A DNA stretch of 64,000 nucleotides, taken from Actinocatenispora sera. Lineage in GTDB: Bacteria; Actinomycetota; Actinomycetes; Mycobacteriales; Micromonosporaceae. Numbering within the stretch: position 1 is the stretch's first letter; every line of letters begins with the position of its first letter. Below the pieces are notes generated by a model. The model was not told the origin of the DNA and made no database searches. It saw only the letters and a list, made by a program, of their open reading frames with translations. A program made the translations under genes and the position numbers. Positions 1-10,854 of the stretch are shown here, piece after piece. Location of the stretch: assembly GCF_018324685.1 (NCBI RefSeq), contig NZ_AP023354.1, positions 1,240,001 through 1,304,000 of the forward strand, in the 5' to 3' direction.

Positions 1-418
1 CCGGGAGCTGGAGGGCGCGCTGATCCGGGTCACCGCGTTCGCGAGCCTGAACCGGGCGGCGGTCGACATCGCGCTGGCCGAGGAGGTGCTGCGCGACCTG
101 ATCCCGGACGGCGCCGGGCCGGAGATCAACTCCGAGCAGATCATGGAACTGACCTGCGACTACTTCGGCGTCAGCATGGAGGACCTGCGCGGTCACTCCC
201 GTACCCGGGTGCTGTCGAACGCCCGGCAGGTGGCCATGTACCTGTGCCGGGAGCTCACCGACCTGTCGCTGCCGCGGATCGGCCAGGCGTTCGGCGGCCG
301 GGACCACACCACGGTGATGCATGCGGATCGCAAGATTCGCCGGCAGATGGCCGAACGGCGCACGCTGTACAACCAGATCGCCGAGCTGACCAACCGCATC
401 AAGCAGCAGGAGCCGTAG
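1..418 (+). CDS. dnaA: Chromosomal replication initiator DnaA, C-terminal part
   Basis: Only the last 138 residues lie in the window; the frame is open from base 2 and the start is upstream of base 1. DnaA binds DnaA boxes in oriC and melts the origin. The visible part begins at the end of the AAA+ domain ([17 protein letters not shown], the sensor-2 helix region) and continues through all of DNA-binding domain IV. That domain includes the helix-turn-helix and the signature [10 protein letters not shown], which contacts the DnaA box. The stop is a TAG at 416-418. The next 840 bases are the origin and then dnaN, the usual actinobacterial order. Identification is secure; the N-terminal domains cannot be judged. 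Confidence 0.98.
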   Translation, partial: RELEGALIRVTAFASLNRAAVDIALAEEVLRDLIPDGAGPEINSEQIMELTCDYFGVSMEDLRGHSRTRVLSNARQVAMYLCRELTDLSLPRIGQAFGGRDHTTVMHADRKIRRQMAERRTLYNQIAELTNRIKQQEP

Positions 419-1260
419 GCCGGTTCCGCGCGTGCCGGGCGTCGTACCCGGCCTGCCCTCTCGCCACGGAGTCGCCCCACTGTGCCGGCAGCGCCGTGCT
501 CGGCGAGCGGATCCTGCCGCGGCAAGCGGTTTCCGGGTATCGGCGGTGGTGTCCACACCCCCGAACGGGGCTCTCCAATCGAAAGCGACGAGCCTCACAC
601 GGGCTCGATCCACAGCGTCATCCACAGGTGTATCAACATGCTGTGCACAAGCCCTGTGGACAGATCGGTGGATTGCCTGTGGTGAACCCGGCGTGTCCTG
701 GGGACAGCGTGTGGACGACCGGTGGACAGAGATTTCCACCGGTCGTTGATCATGATCTGGGCTGGGGACAACCCTGGGGAAGACCTGGGGACAGCGCGGT
801 GGATAAGCCCGCGAACCTTGGGACAACGGGTGGACAACGCGGCGGCGATCGGCCGCCTGTGGACGACGCGCCGAGTCATCAACCGCTGCGCACACAGCTT
901 TCCCACACCCCTCAACCGGTCCGGATCAGGGAAAACGTCGATTCTCCACAGTTTCCACAGCCCCTATGACGTTGATGGTTGAGTTCTTCTAAGAGAGCAA
1001 AAAGCCAATCGTCTGGGTGCCGGGCTGCAGGAAGGGCCCCGGGCCATCCCTGGCGGGGAGAACCGTCCGCAACGACTCGGCCGGGCCCTTAGAATCGAGA
1101 CCCGCAGCGCACGCCCCGGACGGTCCGGGCATTCGTCGAGTTGTCGGTGGGTGCCCGTATGGTCCTCCGGACGGGCCTGCGCCACGACCAGCCGACCCGC
1201 GACGCCGATGCGTGACGGACGCCGTCGGCGCCCGACCGATGCTCTCCCAGGAGGGACCGC
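419..1260. other. oriC: Chromosomal replication origin (oriC), dnaA-dnaN intergenic region
   Basis: An 842-base gene-free stretch between dnaA and dnaN is rich in DnaA boxes on both strands. Near matches (8 of 9) to TTRTCCACA lie at 549-557, 618-626, 655-663 (reverse), 710-718 (reverse), 798-806 (reverse), 829-837 (reverse), 859-867 (reverse) and 942-950. Weaker ones lie at 721-729 and 951-959. I found no perfect nine-base consensus box here. A short A/T-richer stretch at about 960-1012 just after the last boxes is the best candidate for the unwinding element. The remaining 250 bases before dnaN hold no clear gene; open frames there are high-GC shadows. The dnaN promoter must lie in this part, but I cannot place it with confidence. 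Confidence 0.92.
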
Positions 1261-2397
1261 ATGAAATTCCGGGTTGAGCGGGACGCGCTCGCCGACGCCG
1301 TCGCCTGGACCGCGAAGAGCCTGCCGAACCGGCCGCCGGTGCCGGTGCTGGCCGGCGTGCTGCTCGCCGTCGGCGACGGGCGGCTGACCGTGTCCGGATT
1401 CGACTACGAGGTCTCCAGCCAGGTGCAGGTCGACGTCCAGCCGGACGAGGAGGGCACCGTGCTGGTCTCCGGCCGCCTGCTGGCCGAGATCACCCGGGCG
1501 CTGCCGGCGAAACCGGTCGACGTCGCCACCGAGGGCTCCCGGGTCGAGATCACCTGCGGCAGCGCCCGGTTCACGTTGCCGACGATGCCGGTCGAGGACT
1601 ACCCGGCACTGCCGGCGATGCCGCGTTCCGCCGGCCGGATCGACGCCGCACTGTTCGCCACCGCGGTGGCGCAGGTCGCGATCGCCGCCGGCCGGGACGA
1701 GACGCTGCCGATGATCACCGGCGTCAAGTTCGAGCTGGAGCGCAACACGCTGACGCTGCTCGCCACCGACCGCTACCGGGCCGCCATGCGCGAGCTGGAG
1801 TGGCAGCCGGACGAGGCGGACACCAGCCTGTCCGCGCTGGTGCCGGCGCGCACCCTGAGCGAGACCGCGCGGGCCCTCGGCCCGCTCGGCGGCACCGTCG
1901 GGATCGCGCTGTCCGCGCCGGGCGCCGGCGAGGGCATGATCGGCTTCGCCGGCGGTGAGCGGCGCACCACCAGCCGCCTGCTGGAAGGCGACAACTACCC
2001 GCCGCTGCGGTCGATCTTCCCGGCCGAGTTCACCTCGCACGCTCGGGTGCCGGCCGCCGCGCTGGCCGAGGTGGTCAAGCGCGTCGCCCTGGTCGCCGAG
2101 CGGAACAACCCGGTCCGGCTGTCGTTCTCGTCCGACGGGCTGGTCGTCGAGGCCGGCGCCACCGAGGACGCCCGTGCCTCCGAGGCGCTGGAGTGCGAGT
2201 ACAACGGGGAGCCGATGACCACCGCGTTCAACCCGCAGTACCTGCTCGACGGGCTGGCGCAGCTGGGGCGGCCGATCGCCAAGCTGACGTTCGTCGACCC
2301 GATGAAGCCGGCGGTCGTGTCCGGCAGCACCGAGGACAACGACGACGACACGTCCTACCGGTACCTGATCATGCCGGTGCGGTTCGCCAACCAGTAG
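1261..2397 (+). CDS. dnaN: DNA polymerase III subunit beta (sliding clamp)
   Basis: 378 residues, the normal length for a bacterial beta clamp, which dimerises into a ring tethering DNA polymerase III and repair polymerases to DNA. It starts MKFRVERDALADAV with an ATG preceded by the Shine-Dalgarno-like GGAGGGA about 8 bases upstream. The three repeated clamp domains of about 120 residues fill the whole length. The C-terminus YLIMPVRFANQ has the conserved MPxR segment that forms part of the groove bound by client proteins. The gene follows oriC and is read away from it, as in nearly all actinobacteria. Nothing looks unusual. Confidence 0.98.
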   Translation: MKFRVERDALADAVAWTAKSLPNRPPVPVLAGVLLAVGDGRLTVSGFDYEVSSQVQVDVQPDEEGTVLVSGRLLAEITRALPAKPVDVATEGSRVEITCGSARFTLPTMPVEDYPALPAMPRSAGRIDAALFATAVAQVAIAAGRDETLPMITGVKFELERNTLTLLATDRYRAAMRELEWQPDEADTSLSALVPARTLSETARALGPLGGTVGIALSAPGAGEGMIGFAGGERRTTSRLLEGDNYPPLRSIFPAEFTSHARVPAAALAEVVKRVALVAERNNPVRLSFSSDGLVVEAGATEDARASEALECEYNGEPMTTAFNPQYLLDGLAQLGRPIAKLTFVDPMKPAVVSGSTEDNDDDTSYRYLIMPVRFANQ

Positions 2398-2521
2398 CAC
2401 ACCACAGCCGCGGTGCCGGGTCGCGGCGTCGGCGCGGCACCCGCGTACCGTCGTCGCGGGGCGATCGGCACCGACATCCCGGTGTGCACGCGTCGCCGGC
2501 GGAGCGGAATCTGGAGGGGAC

Positions 2522-3406
2522 ATGCAACTCGGGCTCATCGGTCTCGGCAAGATGGGCGGCAACATGCGGGAGCGGCTGCGTCGTGCCGGGCACGACGTGG
2601 TCGGATACGACCGGAACCCGGACGTTGCCGATGTGGCCAGCCTCGCCGAGTTGGTGGAGCGGTTGGACGCGCCGCGCGTCGTGTGGGTGATGGTGCCCGC
2701 CGGCGATGCGACCCGGCAGACCGTCGAGGAGCTGGGTGAGCTGCTGTCCGAGGGTGACGTCGTCGTCGACGGCGGCAACTCCCGGTTCACCGACGACAAG
2801 GTGCACGCCGAGAAGCTGGCCCCCAAGGGCATCGGTTACGTCGACTGCGGCGTGTCCGGCGGCGTCTGGGGCCTGCAGAACGGGTACGCGCTGATGGTCG
2901 GCGGCAGCGCGGAGCACGTCGCCAAGGCACAGCCGATCTTCGATGCACTGAAGCCGGAGGGCGAGTTCGGGTTCGTGCATGCCGGTGGCGTCGGCGCCGG
3001 GCACTACACCAAGATGGTGCACAACGGCATCGAATACGGGATGATGCAGGCGTACGCGGAGGGTTTCGAGCTGCTCGAAGCCTCCGAGATCGTGGACGAC
3101 GTGCCAGGCGCGATCAAGTCCTGGCGCAAGGGCACCGTCATCCAGTCCTGGCTGCTCGACCTGCTCGACCGGGCGCTCGACGACGACCCGAAGCTGGCCA
3201 AGATCGCCGGCTACGCGGCCGACTCCGGTGAGGGCCGGTGGACGGTGGAGGAGGCGATCCGGCTCGGCGTCCCGCTGAACGTCATCTCCGCCTCGCTGTT
3301 CGCCCGGTTCGGCTCCCGGCAGGAGGAGTCGCCGACGATGAAGGCGGTCGCCGCGTTGCGCCACCAGTTCGGTGGGCACGCGGTCAAGGAGGACGCGGAC
3401 GGCTGA
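2522..3406 (+). CDS. gnd: 6-phosphogluconate dehydrogenase, short decarboxylating type
   Basis: 294 residues; oxidises and decarboxylates 6-phosphogluconate to ribulose 5-phosphate in the pentose phosphate pathway. The N-terminus carries the Rossmann dinucleotide motif GLIGLGKMGGNM (residues 4-15). DGGNSRFTDD (about 80-89) and the catalytic segment GHYTKMVHNGIEYGMMQAYAEG (about 160-181), with the expected Lys and Asn, follow. It belongs to the short GntZ-like class of about 300 residues rather than the 470-residue Gnd. An AG-rich ribosome site (GGAGGGG) precedes the ATG. Its position between dnaN and recF is characteristic of many actinomycetes. Cofactor preference (NAD or NADP) cannot be read with certainty. 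Confidence 0.95.
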   Translation: MQLGLIGLGKMGGNMRERLRRAGHDVVGYDRNPDVADVASLAELVERLDAPRVVWVMVPAGDATRQTVEELGELLSEGDVVVDGGNSRFTDDKVHAEKLAPKGIGYVDCGVSGGVWGLQNGYALMVGGSAEHVAKAQPIFDALKPEGEFGFVHAGGVGAGHYTKMVHNGIEYGMMQAYAEGFELLEASEIVDDVPGAIKSWRKGTVIQSWLLDLLDRALDDDPKLAKIAGYAADSGEGRWTVEEAIRLGVPLNVISASLFARFGSRQEESPTMKAVAALRHQFGGHAVKEDADG

Positions 3407-3441
3407 GCCGTCCACCGAGGCTGCGGACGGCTCTGCCGTCC
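3397..3441. terminator. Two tandem hairpins between gnd and recF
   Basis: A near-perfect palindrome GGACGGCT-G-AGCCGTCC (3397-3413) overlaps the gnd stop codon. A second hairpin, GGACGGC-TCT-GCCGTCC (3425-3441), follows 12 bases later. The two share the same stem sequence, so they could also pair with each other. There is no T-tract, so they may attenuate or process the transcript rather than end it. Confidence 0.4.
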
Positions 3442-3472
3442 ACGGCCGGCGGCGACACCTGGGGGATCGAGG

Positions 3473-4642
3473 ATGTACGTCCGAGCGGTCGAGCTTGTCG
3501 ACTTCCGCAGTTATCCACAGGTGTCGGTGTCGTTGTCCCCAGGTCCGAGCGTGTTCGTCGGGCCGAACGGGCAGGGCAAGACGAACCTGATGGAGGCCCT
3601 CGGCTACCTGGCCACGCTGGGCAGCCATCGGGTCTCGTCCGACGCCCCGCTGGTGCGTTCCGGCGCCGCCCGGGCGGTGATCCGGGCGGTCGTCGTCCAC
3701 GACGGCCGCGAGCTGGTGCTGGAGCTGGAACTGGTGCCCGGCAAGGCGAACCGGGCCCGGCTGAACCGGTCGCCGGTGCCGCGGGCCCGCGAGATCCTGG
3801 GCGCCCTGCGTACCGTGCTGTTCGCGCCGGAGGATCTCGCGCTGGTGCGCGGCGACCCGGCCGAGCGGCGCCGGTACCTGGACGAGCTGCTGGTGTCGCG
3901 CTTCCCCCGCTACGCCGGCGTGCGGGCCGACTACGACCGGGTTCTCAAGCAGCGCAACGCCTTGCTGCGCACCTCGTACCTGGCCCGGCGGGCCGGGCGG
4001 CGCGGCCACGGCGCGGACGGCGAGTCGAGCGCCGCGGCCGATCTGCGCACCCTGGACGTGTGGGACAGCCATCTGGCCCGGCACGGCGCCGACCTCGTCG
4101 CCGGCCGGCTGGAGCTCGTCGCCGCGCTCGGCCCGCACCTGGAGAAGGCGTACGACGCGGTCAGCCAGGGCGGGGGCCGGGTGCACGCGGCATACCGGTC
4201 GACGCTGTCGGCCGACGGCGACGCGGAGTTGACCGCCGACCGGGACGTGCTCGCCGCCCGGCTGTCGGCCGCGCTGGCCAAGGCCCGCCCGCAGGAGGTC
4301 GAACGCGGTACCACCCTGCACGGGCCGCACCGCGACGAGCTGTTGCTGCGCCTCGGCGACCTGCCGGTCAAGGGGTACGCGAGCCACGGCGAGAGCTGGT
4401 CGGTCGCGCTGGCGTTGCGGCTGGCCAGCTTCGAGCTGCTGCGTAGTACCGGGGCCGAGCCGGTGCTGATCCTCGACGACGTGTTCGCCGAGCTGGACGC
4501 CGGCCGCCGGGAGCGGCTCGCCGATCTGGTCGGCGGCGCCGACCAGGTGCTCGTCACCTGCGCGGTCGCCGCGGACGTGCCGACCGCATTGCAGGGCGGC
4601 CGGTACGACGTGGCGGCCGGGGAGGTGCGCCGTGTCCTCTGA
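3473..4642 (+). CDS. recF: DNA replication and repair protein RecF
   Basis: 389 residues; an SMC-like ATPase that loads RecA at gapped DNA together with RecO and RecR. It starts [16 protein letters not shown] and has Walker [10 protein letters not shown] (residues 30-38). The ABC-type signature region LHGPHRDEL lies at about residue 282 and Walker [13 protein letters not shown] at about residue 332. The stop overlaps the start of the next gene (dciA) by 11 bases, so the two are translationally coupled. The codons for the conserved RSYPQ segment contain a perfect DnaA box at 3511-3519 (separate entry). Start and frame are unambiguous. Confidence 0.97.
   Translation: MYVRAVELVDFRSYPQVSVSLSPGPSVFVGPNGQGKTNLMEALGYLATLGSHRVSSDAPLVRSGAARAVIRAVVVHDGRELVLELELVPGKANRARLNRSPVPRAREILGALRTVLFAPEDLALVRGDPAERRRYLDELLVSRFPRYAGVRADYDRVLKQRNALLRTSYLARRAGRRGHGADGESSAAADLRTLDVWDSHLARHGADLVAGRLELVAALGPHLEKAYDAVSQGGGRVHAAYRSTLSADGDAELTADRDVLAARLSAALAKARPQEVERGTTLHGPHRDELLLRLGDLPVKGYASHGESWSVALALRLASFELLRSTGAEPVLILDDVFAELDAGRRERLADLVGGADQVLVTCAVAADVPTALQGGRYDVAAGEVRRVL
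3511..3519 (+). promoter_or_regulatory. Perfect consensus DnaA box inside the recF reading frame
   Basis: TTATCCACA, an exact match to the consensus TTRTCCACA, lies 38 bases after the recF start and is read as part of the codons for Ser-Tyr-Pro-Gln. It is a better match than any box found in the dnaA-dnaN region. It could regulate recF, titrate DnaA, or be a coincidence of conserved codons. Confidence 0.6.
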
Positions 4643-5468
4643 CCGCACCGGGTCTTCTGACCGCACCGGATTCGGTGGCCGGGGCGCCGGCCGCGACGCC
4701 GGCCGAGGCGACAGCCTGGATGACGGCCGAGGCGCGGGCCGAGGCGCCGGTCTGGATGGCGACCGGGGTGCGGGCCGCGGCGCCAGTCGAGGCGCCGACT
4801 TGGATGGCGACCGCGGCGCCGGCCGAAGCGGCGAGCCGGTCGGCGGGCGGAACGATCGCCGGGGCGCCGGTCGAGACGGCAAGGACGCCCGACCCGAGGC
4901 GCCGGCGGGAGATCGGACCGGTGGGCCGGGCGAGGAACGCGAGGGCGCAGCGGACAACGCGGGGACACCCGACGGGCTGGCCGGTCCAGACCTCGCGCGG
5001 GCGGTACTGGCCGCGGCGAAGGCGAAACGGGAGCGCGGCCGATCGACCCGGTCGCGCGGCGGCGACCCCCGGCGGTACCGCAAGCGTGGCTACTCCGGCC
5101 CCGGGCCCGATCCGCGTGACCCGCAGCCGTTCGGCGCGTTGCTGGGCAAGCTGGTCCGAGACCGGGGGTGGCAGCAGCCCGCCGCCGAGGCGACCGTGTT
5201 CGGCGCCTGGGAACGCGTCGTCGGGACGGACGTCGCCGCGCACTGCCGACCGGTGAAGCTGGTCGACGGTGAGCTGACGATCGAGGCGGAGTCGACGGCC
5301 TGGGCGACCCAGTTGCGGCTGTTGAGCGGCAAGATCCTCGCCAAGATCGCGCAGGAGGTGCGGCCCAGCCCGGTGAAGCGGCTGCGCATCCACGGCCCGG
5401 CGGCACCGTCCTGGCGGCACGGCTCGCTCCGGGTGCCCGGCCCGGGCCCGGGCGACACGTACGGCTGA
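4632..5468 (+). CDS. dciA: DciA (DUF721) replicative helicase loader with long low-complexity N-terminus
   Basis: 278 residues. The C-terminal part (about residues 160-262, from [12 protein letters not shown] to [11 protein letters not shown]) is a DUF721/DciA domain, the ancestral loader of the DnaB helicase. The first 120 or so residues are almost entirely Gly, Arg, Asp and Ala, with repeats of the type [17 protein letters not shown], and look disordered. Actinobacterial DciA proteins usually have a shorter linker, so the gene has grown by internal repetition; the Arg-rich tail could bind DNA. The GTG start at 4632 overlaps the recF stop. A later start would remove the low-complexity part and cannot be excluded. 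Confidence 0.88.
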   Translation: MSSDRTGSSDRTGFGGRGAGRDAGRGDSLDDGRGAGRGAGLDGDRGAGRGASRGADLDGDRGAGRSGEPVGGRNDRRGAGRDGKDARPEAPAGDRTGGPGEEREGAADNAGTPDGLAGPDLARAVLAAAKAKRERGRSTRSRGGDPRRYRKRGYSGPGPDPRDPQPFGALLGKLVRDRGWQQPAAEATVFGAWERVVGTDVAAHCRPVKLVDGELTIEAESTAWATQLRLLSGKILAKIAQEVRPSPVKRLRIHGPAAPSWRHGSLRVPGPGPGDTYG

Positions 5469-5719
5469 GCCGGCACGCGCCGCCGCCGATCGGCGCGCGA
5501 TGCTGTTGCCCGAGGCGGCGACCTCCCGCGCTGCTGCGGCTCGAAACGGCGACCTCCCGCGCCAACGTGCGAGGCGGCGACCGGCGTGCGATGTCGCCGA
5601 CAGCGATGCGATGCCGACACGCGCTGCCGTCGACGGCGGGGCGATGCCGCCGGCCGGTGGCATGCGGGCCGGCGGCATCCGTTGTGGCGCAGGCGAAGCA
5701 GCGCGATCGCCGGGTGCTG
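5469..5719. other. Gene-free spacer with a 16-bp direct repeat
   Basis: This spacer lies between dciA and the convergent truncated paralogue. A 16-base sequence, CGGCGACCTCCCGCGC, occurs at 5516-5531 and again at 5547-5562 (period 31). Related pieces of it recur further on. I see no credible gene, RNA or promoter. The region marks where the accessory sigma-factor block interrupts the usual dciA-gyrB neighbourhood. Confidence 0.5.
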
Positions 5720-6517
5720 TCAGCGCGGCATCGCCGCCCAGGTGGTGCGGTCGGTCGGGTCGGACACCGGCCGGATCCGCTTCGCGTACCGGGTGGTGGC
5801 GCCGACGTCGCCGAGTTGCTCGGTGCCGTGCTCGTCCCAGGTGTCGACCTTGATCAGGTTGCCGGACACGTCGAACAGCCACGTGCTCTCCGCCCCGGCC
5901 TGCCGCGAGTACCAGGCCGGGTGTCCGTCGAGGGTGGTGTTCGGGTCGGGGATCTTGTGGCTGCCGTTGCTGCCCCGCCGGTCGTCGGCGAGCAGCGGGA
6001 ACGCCACCATCCGGACCGCACGCGTGGGCCCGAGCATCGAGGCTCGCTCGGCACAGGTCACCGTCGCGCCGTAGTCGCTGCTGGCGAGGTAGGCGTGCAC
6101 CGCGCGCAGCGGCAACGTCCTCGGCGGTGCGGCCATCCGGAACGGCAACCGCACCGCCTCCTGCCGCACCGTGATCGCCCGCACCGGGCGCAGCGCCGTC
6201 GCGCGGTTGTCGGCGCCGCCGAGCCGGTCCACCGCGACGATCGCGTACGCGCCCGGCGCCCACTGCCAGGCCAGCTCGGCCCCGGCGAACCGGGATTCCA
6301 GCCAGTACGAGGGCGTGCCGTCGCTGGTGGGGCCGGCGGTGCCGGGTGGCGGCTCGCGATGGGTCGGGCGATCGTCCAGCCCGGCGCTGGTCCCGTCGTT
6401 CAGCGGGTCGTCCCAGCCGGCGCCGCCGGCGAACAGCTCGACCGCGACGGAGCCGGCGGCGGGCTCGTCGCCGGGATCGCCGCCGAGGTGGCGGGCACGG
6501 CGCTGCCGCCGGGTCAC
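5720..6517 (-). pseudogene. Truncated tandem paralogue of the neighbouring anti-sigma-like protein
   Basis: The frame is open for 265 residues. From about residue 22 it aligns with the extracytoplasmic half of the protein encoded at 6548-7603: AVELFAGGAG against [28 protein letters not shown] against [18 protein letters not shown], and the ends DPTDRTTWAAMPR against [15 protein letters not shown]. The cytoplasmic region and the membrane helix present in the neighbour (its first 100 or so residues) are missing, and a GTG start only 30 bases past the neighbour's stop is weak. The simplest reading is an unequal tandem duplication that left a 3' fragment. It could still be translated as a soluble protein if coupled to the gene before it. 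Confidence 0.55.
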
Positions 6518-6547
6518 GGACCCGGCGGCAGCGAAACGAGGCGGCGC

Positions 6548-7603
6548 TCAGTCGAGGACGGGGTCGGCCCGCCAGGTGCTCACATCGGTCGGCGACCCGA
6601 AGATCTGTACCTGCTCGGCCAGCTTCTTGCTGTCGCCGTGCCGGGCCGACGCCTGCAGGGTGAATCCGTGCGTGTTCGGGATGAAGTAGACGCCGCTGGT
6701 GAACATCTCCGGCTTGCCCTTCCGCGCCGGTGAGGACACGTCCACCGTCGACCAGGTCTTCATCCCCGCGCTGGTACCCCAGGTGAGCAGGGCGTCGGTG
6801 GTCAGCTTGCCGTCGTTCCCCCGCATCGTCCGGGAGCTGGCCGCCACCACGTGCTGGCCGGCGGGCAGGTGCAGCGCGAACGGGAACGTGAGCGGCGTGT
6901 GGCCGTCGATCCGCAGGTTCGCGGCGATCCTGCGGGCAACGGCCGTGGTCTGATCGCCGAAACCGGTGTGGTAGCCCTTCGGACTGTCACCGGCCTTGAC
7001 GAACGTGCCGGTGGCATCGATCTGCACGATGGCGTGCGCGCCGGACGGGTACCGCCACGCGAGCTCGTACGCGGGCCCGTCGCCCAACAACTCGGCCGGC
7101 ATCCCCTGAACGGGGGCCGTCTTGGTGCCGTGACCGAACCGCTGGTGCTCGTGCGGACCGTCCGACGCCTGCTTGACCCCCGGCGGGTACAGGAAGAGCT
7201 CGATCGCCCAGTCGGTCTTCTGGATCCGCTTGGCGTCGCCTTCCCACTTCTCGACGCGCAACGACTGCACCCGGTTCTCGACCGACCGTTCGTGCAGGTT
7301 CGCCCCACTCGGAAGCCACCCGGGGGCGAGCCGCGAGATCAGCGGGTCGTAGCTGCCGCCGCCAGCGGACGCGGCGGAGACGCGTGCGGTCGTCGTACCC
7401 GGCAGCTGGGGTTGGACGACCAGGCCGGTGATCGCCAGTGCCGCCACCGCGGCGACACCGCCGACGGTGAATCGTCGTAGTCTGCGACGCCGTGCCGCTC
7501 TGTCGGCAGCGGCTGTGGTCGAGGCGAGGTACCCGGGGGCGAGCGGCGGCTCGTCGACCGGATCGGCGTCGATGAACAGCTCACGCAGCTTCTCGTCGTT
7601 CAT
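6548..7603 (-). CDS. Membrane-anchored anti-sigma-factor-like protein
   Basis: 351 residues; partner of the SigE-family sigma factor just upstream, whose stop overlaps this ATG (bases 7600-7603). The N-terminus [15 protein letters not shown] is short and cytoplasmic. A basic stretch RRRRLRR precedes a single membrane helix (about residues 46-64). The rest, about 285 residues, would lie outside the membrane and has no catalytic motif that I recognise. This topology and the ATGA overlap are typical of sigma/anti-sigma pairs in actinomycetes. No zinc-binding HxxxCxxC motif is present, so it is not a ZAS-type anti-sigma. The outer domain is duplicated downstream as a truncated copy. What it senses is unknown. 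Confidence 0.75.
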   Translation of the reverse strand: MNDEKLRELFIDADPVDEPPLAPGYLASTTAAADRAARRRRLRRFTVGGVAAVAALAITGLVVQPQLPGTTTARVSAASAGGGSYDPLISRLAPGWLPSGANLHERSVENRVQSLRVEKWEGDAKRIQKTDWAIELFLYPPGVKQASDGPHEHQRFGHGTKTAPVQGMPAELLGDGPAYELAWRYPSGAHAIVQIDATGTFVKAGDSPKGYHTGFGDQTTAVARRIAANLRIDGHTPLTFPFALHLPAGQHVVAASSRTMRGNDGKLTTDALLTWGTSAGMKTWSTVDVSSPARKGKPEMFTSGVYFIPNTHGFTLQASARHGDSKKLAEQVQIFGSPTDVSTWRADPVLD

Positions 7604-8127
7604 GCCCTGCTCCTGTCTGTGCCGACCGGCTCCACCACGCCTGCGTACTCGGGCAGCAGGCGGCGGAGCCGGCCGATGGCGGCGGAGGTCTGGCTCTTGA
7701 CCGTGCCCTCGGAACACCCGAGCGTGTCGGCGGTCTCGGCCACGTCCAGGCCCTCCCAGTACCGCAGGATCAGGACGGCCCGCTGGCCGGCGGCGAGCCG
7801 GCCGAGCGCGGCGCGCAGGTCGAGCGCGCCGTCGTGGTCGACCGGCCGGATCGGCCGGTCGGGTGGCGTGTCGAACGACAGCACGCGTCGGTACCACGGC
7901 CGGCGCACCTGTTCCAGGAAGGTGTTGACGAGGATGCGCCGGCTGTACGCGTCGATCGACCGCGCCGCCGTCGCCTTCGCCCAGTGCAGGTACAGCTTGA
8001 CGAAGGTGTCCTGCACCAGGTCGTCGGCGCCGTCCCAGCTACCGGCGAGCCGGTACGCCGTGCGGCGCAGCGACGTCAGTCGGCCCTCGATGTAGGACTC
8101 GTAGTCCCGCCGTTGTCGTGGGTTCAT
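7600..8127 (-). CDS. RNA polymerase sigma factor, SigE family (ECF type)
   Basis: 175 residues. Region 2 (about residues 10-80) contains [17 protein letters not shown], the core-binding and -10 recognition segment. Region 4 (about 105-160) contains [32 protein letters not shown], the -35-binding helix-turn-helix. It matches the SigE subfamily of ECF factors that is numerous in Micromonosporaceae and Streptomyces. The ATG at 8125-8127 (reverse strand) has a good ribosome site (GGGAGGG). It forms a two-gene operon with the membrane protein that follows, which probably holds it inactive. The pair interrupts the normally tight dciA-gyrB interval. Target genes cannot be inferred from the sequence. 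Confidence 0.9.
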   Translation of the reverse strand: MNPRQRRDYESYIEGRLTSLRRTAYRLAGSWDGADDLVQDTFVKLYLHWAKATAARSIDAYSRRILVNTFLEQVRRPWYRRVLSFDTPPDRPIRPVDHDGALDLRAALGRLAAGQRAVLILRYWEGLDVAETADTLGCSEGTVKSQTSAAIGRLRRLLPEYAGVVEPVGTDRSRA

Positions 8128-8827
8128 CCGCCCTCCCGATCCTGCTACCCGTATCGATGGAGCAGGCCGCCGCTCGGTTGGGTATCGAGCCGAAACTTTC
8201 CCGACCCGGCAGACGGGGTACGGGTGGGCCGCGGTGGGTGATCGGCCACCGATGGTAGCGGCCCGCGGCCGCACGAGCGTCCGGACAGGGCCGGTCGGCC
8301 GTCCGGTTCGACCCATTCGCGCCGAGGCCGCCGGCTATCGTGGCGGAGGCTCGCCGAGGCGGCTCCGCCCGGCGCGTCGGAGCGGTTGCGCCGGAGGTTC
8401 CGGCTCGGCCGACCGGGCCTGCCGCACCGAGGCCGCACGGGTCCCCCATCCTGGTAGGGGGGTGCGTCCACCCGCTTTTTCTGGTCTTCTCGGCCACGTC
8501 AGGGGTGCCGCATCGCGGTTATGTCGGCAGAGCCAAGTAATATTGACGCGGAGTTCAGCCGTTCGACCCGCAAGCGCGGGGATCGATCGGCACGCGTGGG
8601 AGGCCGCGGGGCCTCGGCCGCTGGCCGGCGACCCCGACGACCTTCGTGCTGAGGGGGCGTGGGCCGACATCCGGCCGACGGCGGGATGTCCGGTTCGATG
8701 CACCAGGCCCGGAATCCCTTCCCGACCCGCCGTGGCGGGTGCGCGTGCCGTTCGCTGCCCGCGTTCGCCCGACCCTCGCGGCCCGGCACCCGGCTCCACT
8801 GCCGGCTCGCGGAGAAAGTGACAGAGG
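8128..8827. other. Divergent intergenic region sigma factor / gyrB
   Basis: 700 gene-free bases between two divergently read genes. Long open frames here are shadows of high GC with no protein-like composition. A TAATAT hexamer at 8538-8543 is the best -10 candidate for gyrB, with a weak GCGGTT 17 bases upstream; that would give a leader of about 280 nt. The sigma operon promoter should lie near 8130-8250 but no motif stands out. No riboswitch-like structure was recognised. Confidence 0.4.
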
Positions 8828-10777
<1,950 letters not shown>

Positions 10778-10809
10778 CCGGTGACCTTGCGGCCACGCTG
10801 AGTGGCTGA

Positions 10810-10839
10810 TCATCCACACTGTCCACAGCGATATCCACA
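10810..10839 (+). promoter_or_regulatory. Three DnaA-box-like sequences between gyrB and gyrA
   Basis: TCATCCACA (10810-10818), CTGTCCACA (10819-10827) and ATATCCACA (10831-10839) each differ from the consensus TTRTCCACA at one position. They lie in the same orientation, two directly abutting, within a 77-base gap just before the gyrA start. Such a cluster could let DnaA bind cooperatively and influence gyrA expression or serve as a titration site. Confidence 0.5.
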
Positions 10840-10854
10840 GCGAAGAGGTAATTC

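Noticed and set aside
964-5083. Very long open frames on the reverse strand across dnaN, gnd, recF and dciA
   Set aside because: They are antisense shadows of well-identified genes, with the Arg/Pro/Ala-heavy composition that high-GC codon bias produces; no domain is recognisable.
5554-6263. Other frames across the truncated anti-sigma-like copy
   Set aside because: Only the frame from 6517 to 5720 on the reverse strand aligns with the neighbouring protein; others are shadows.
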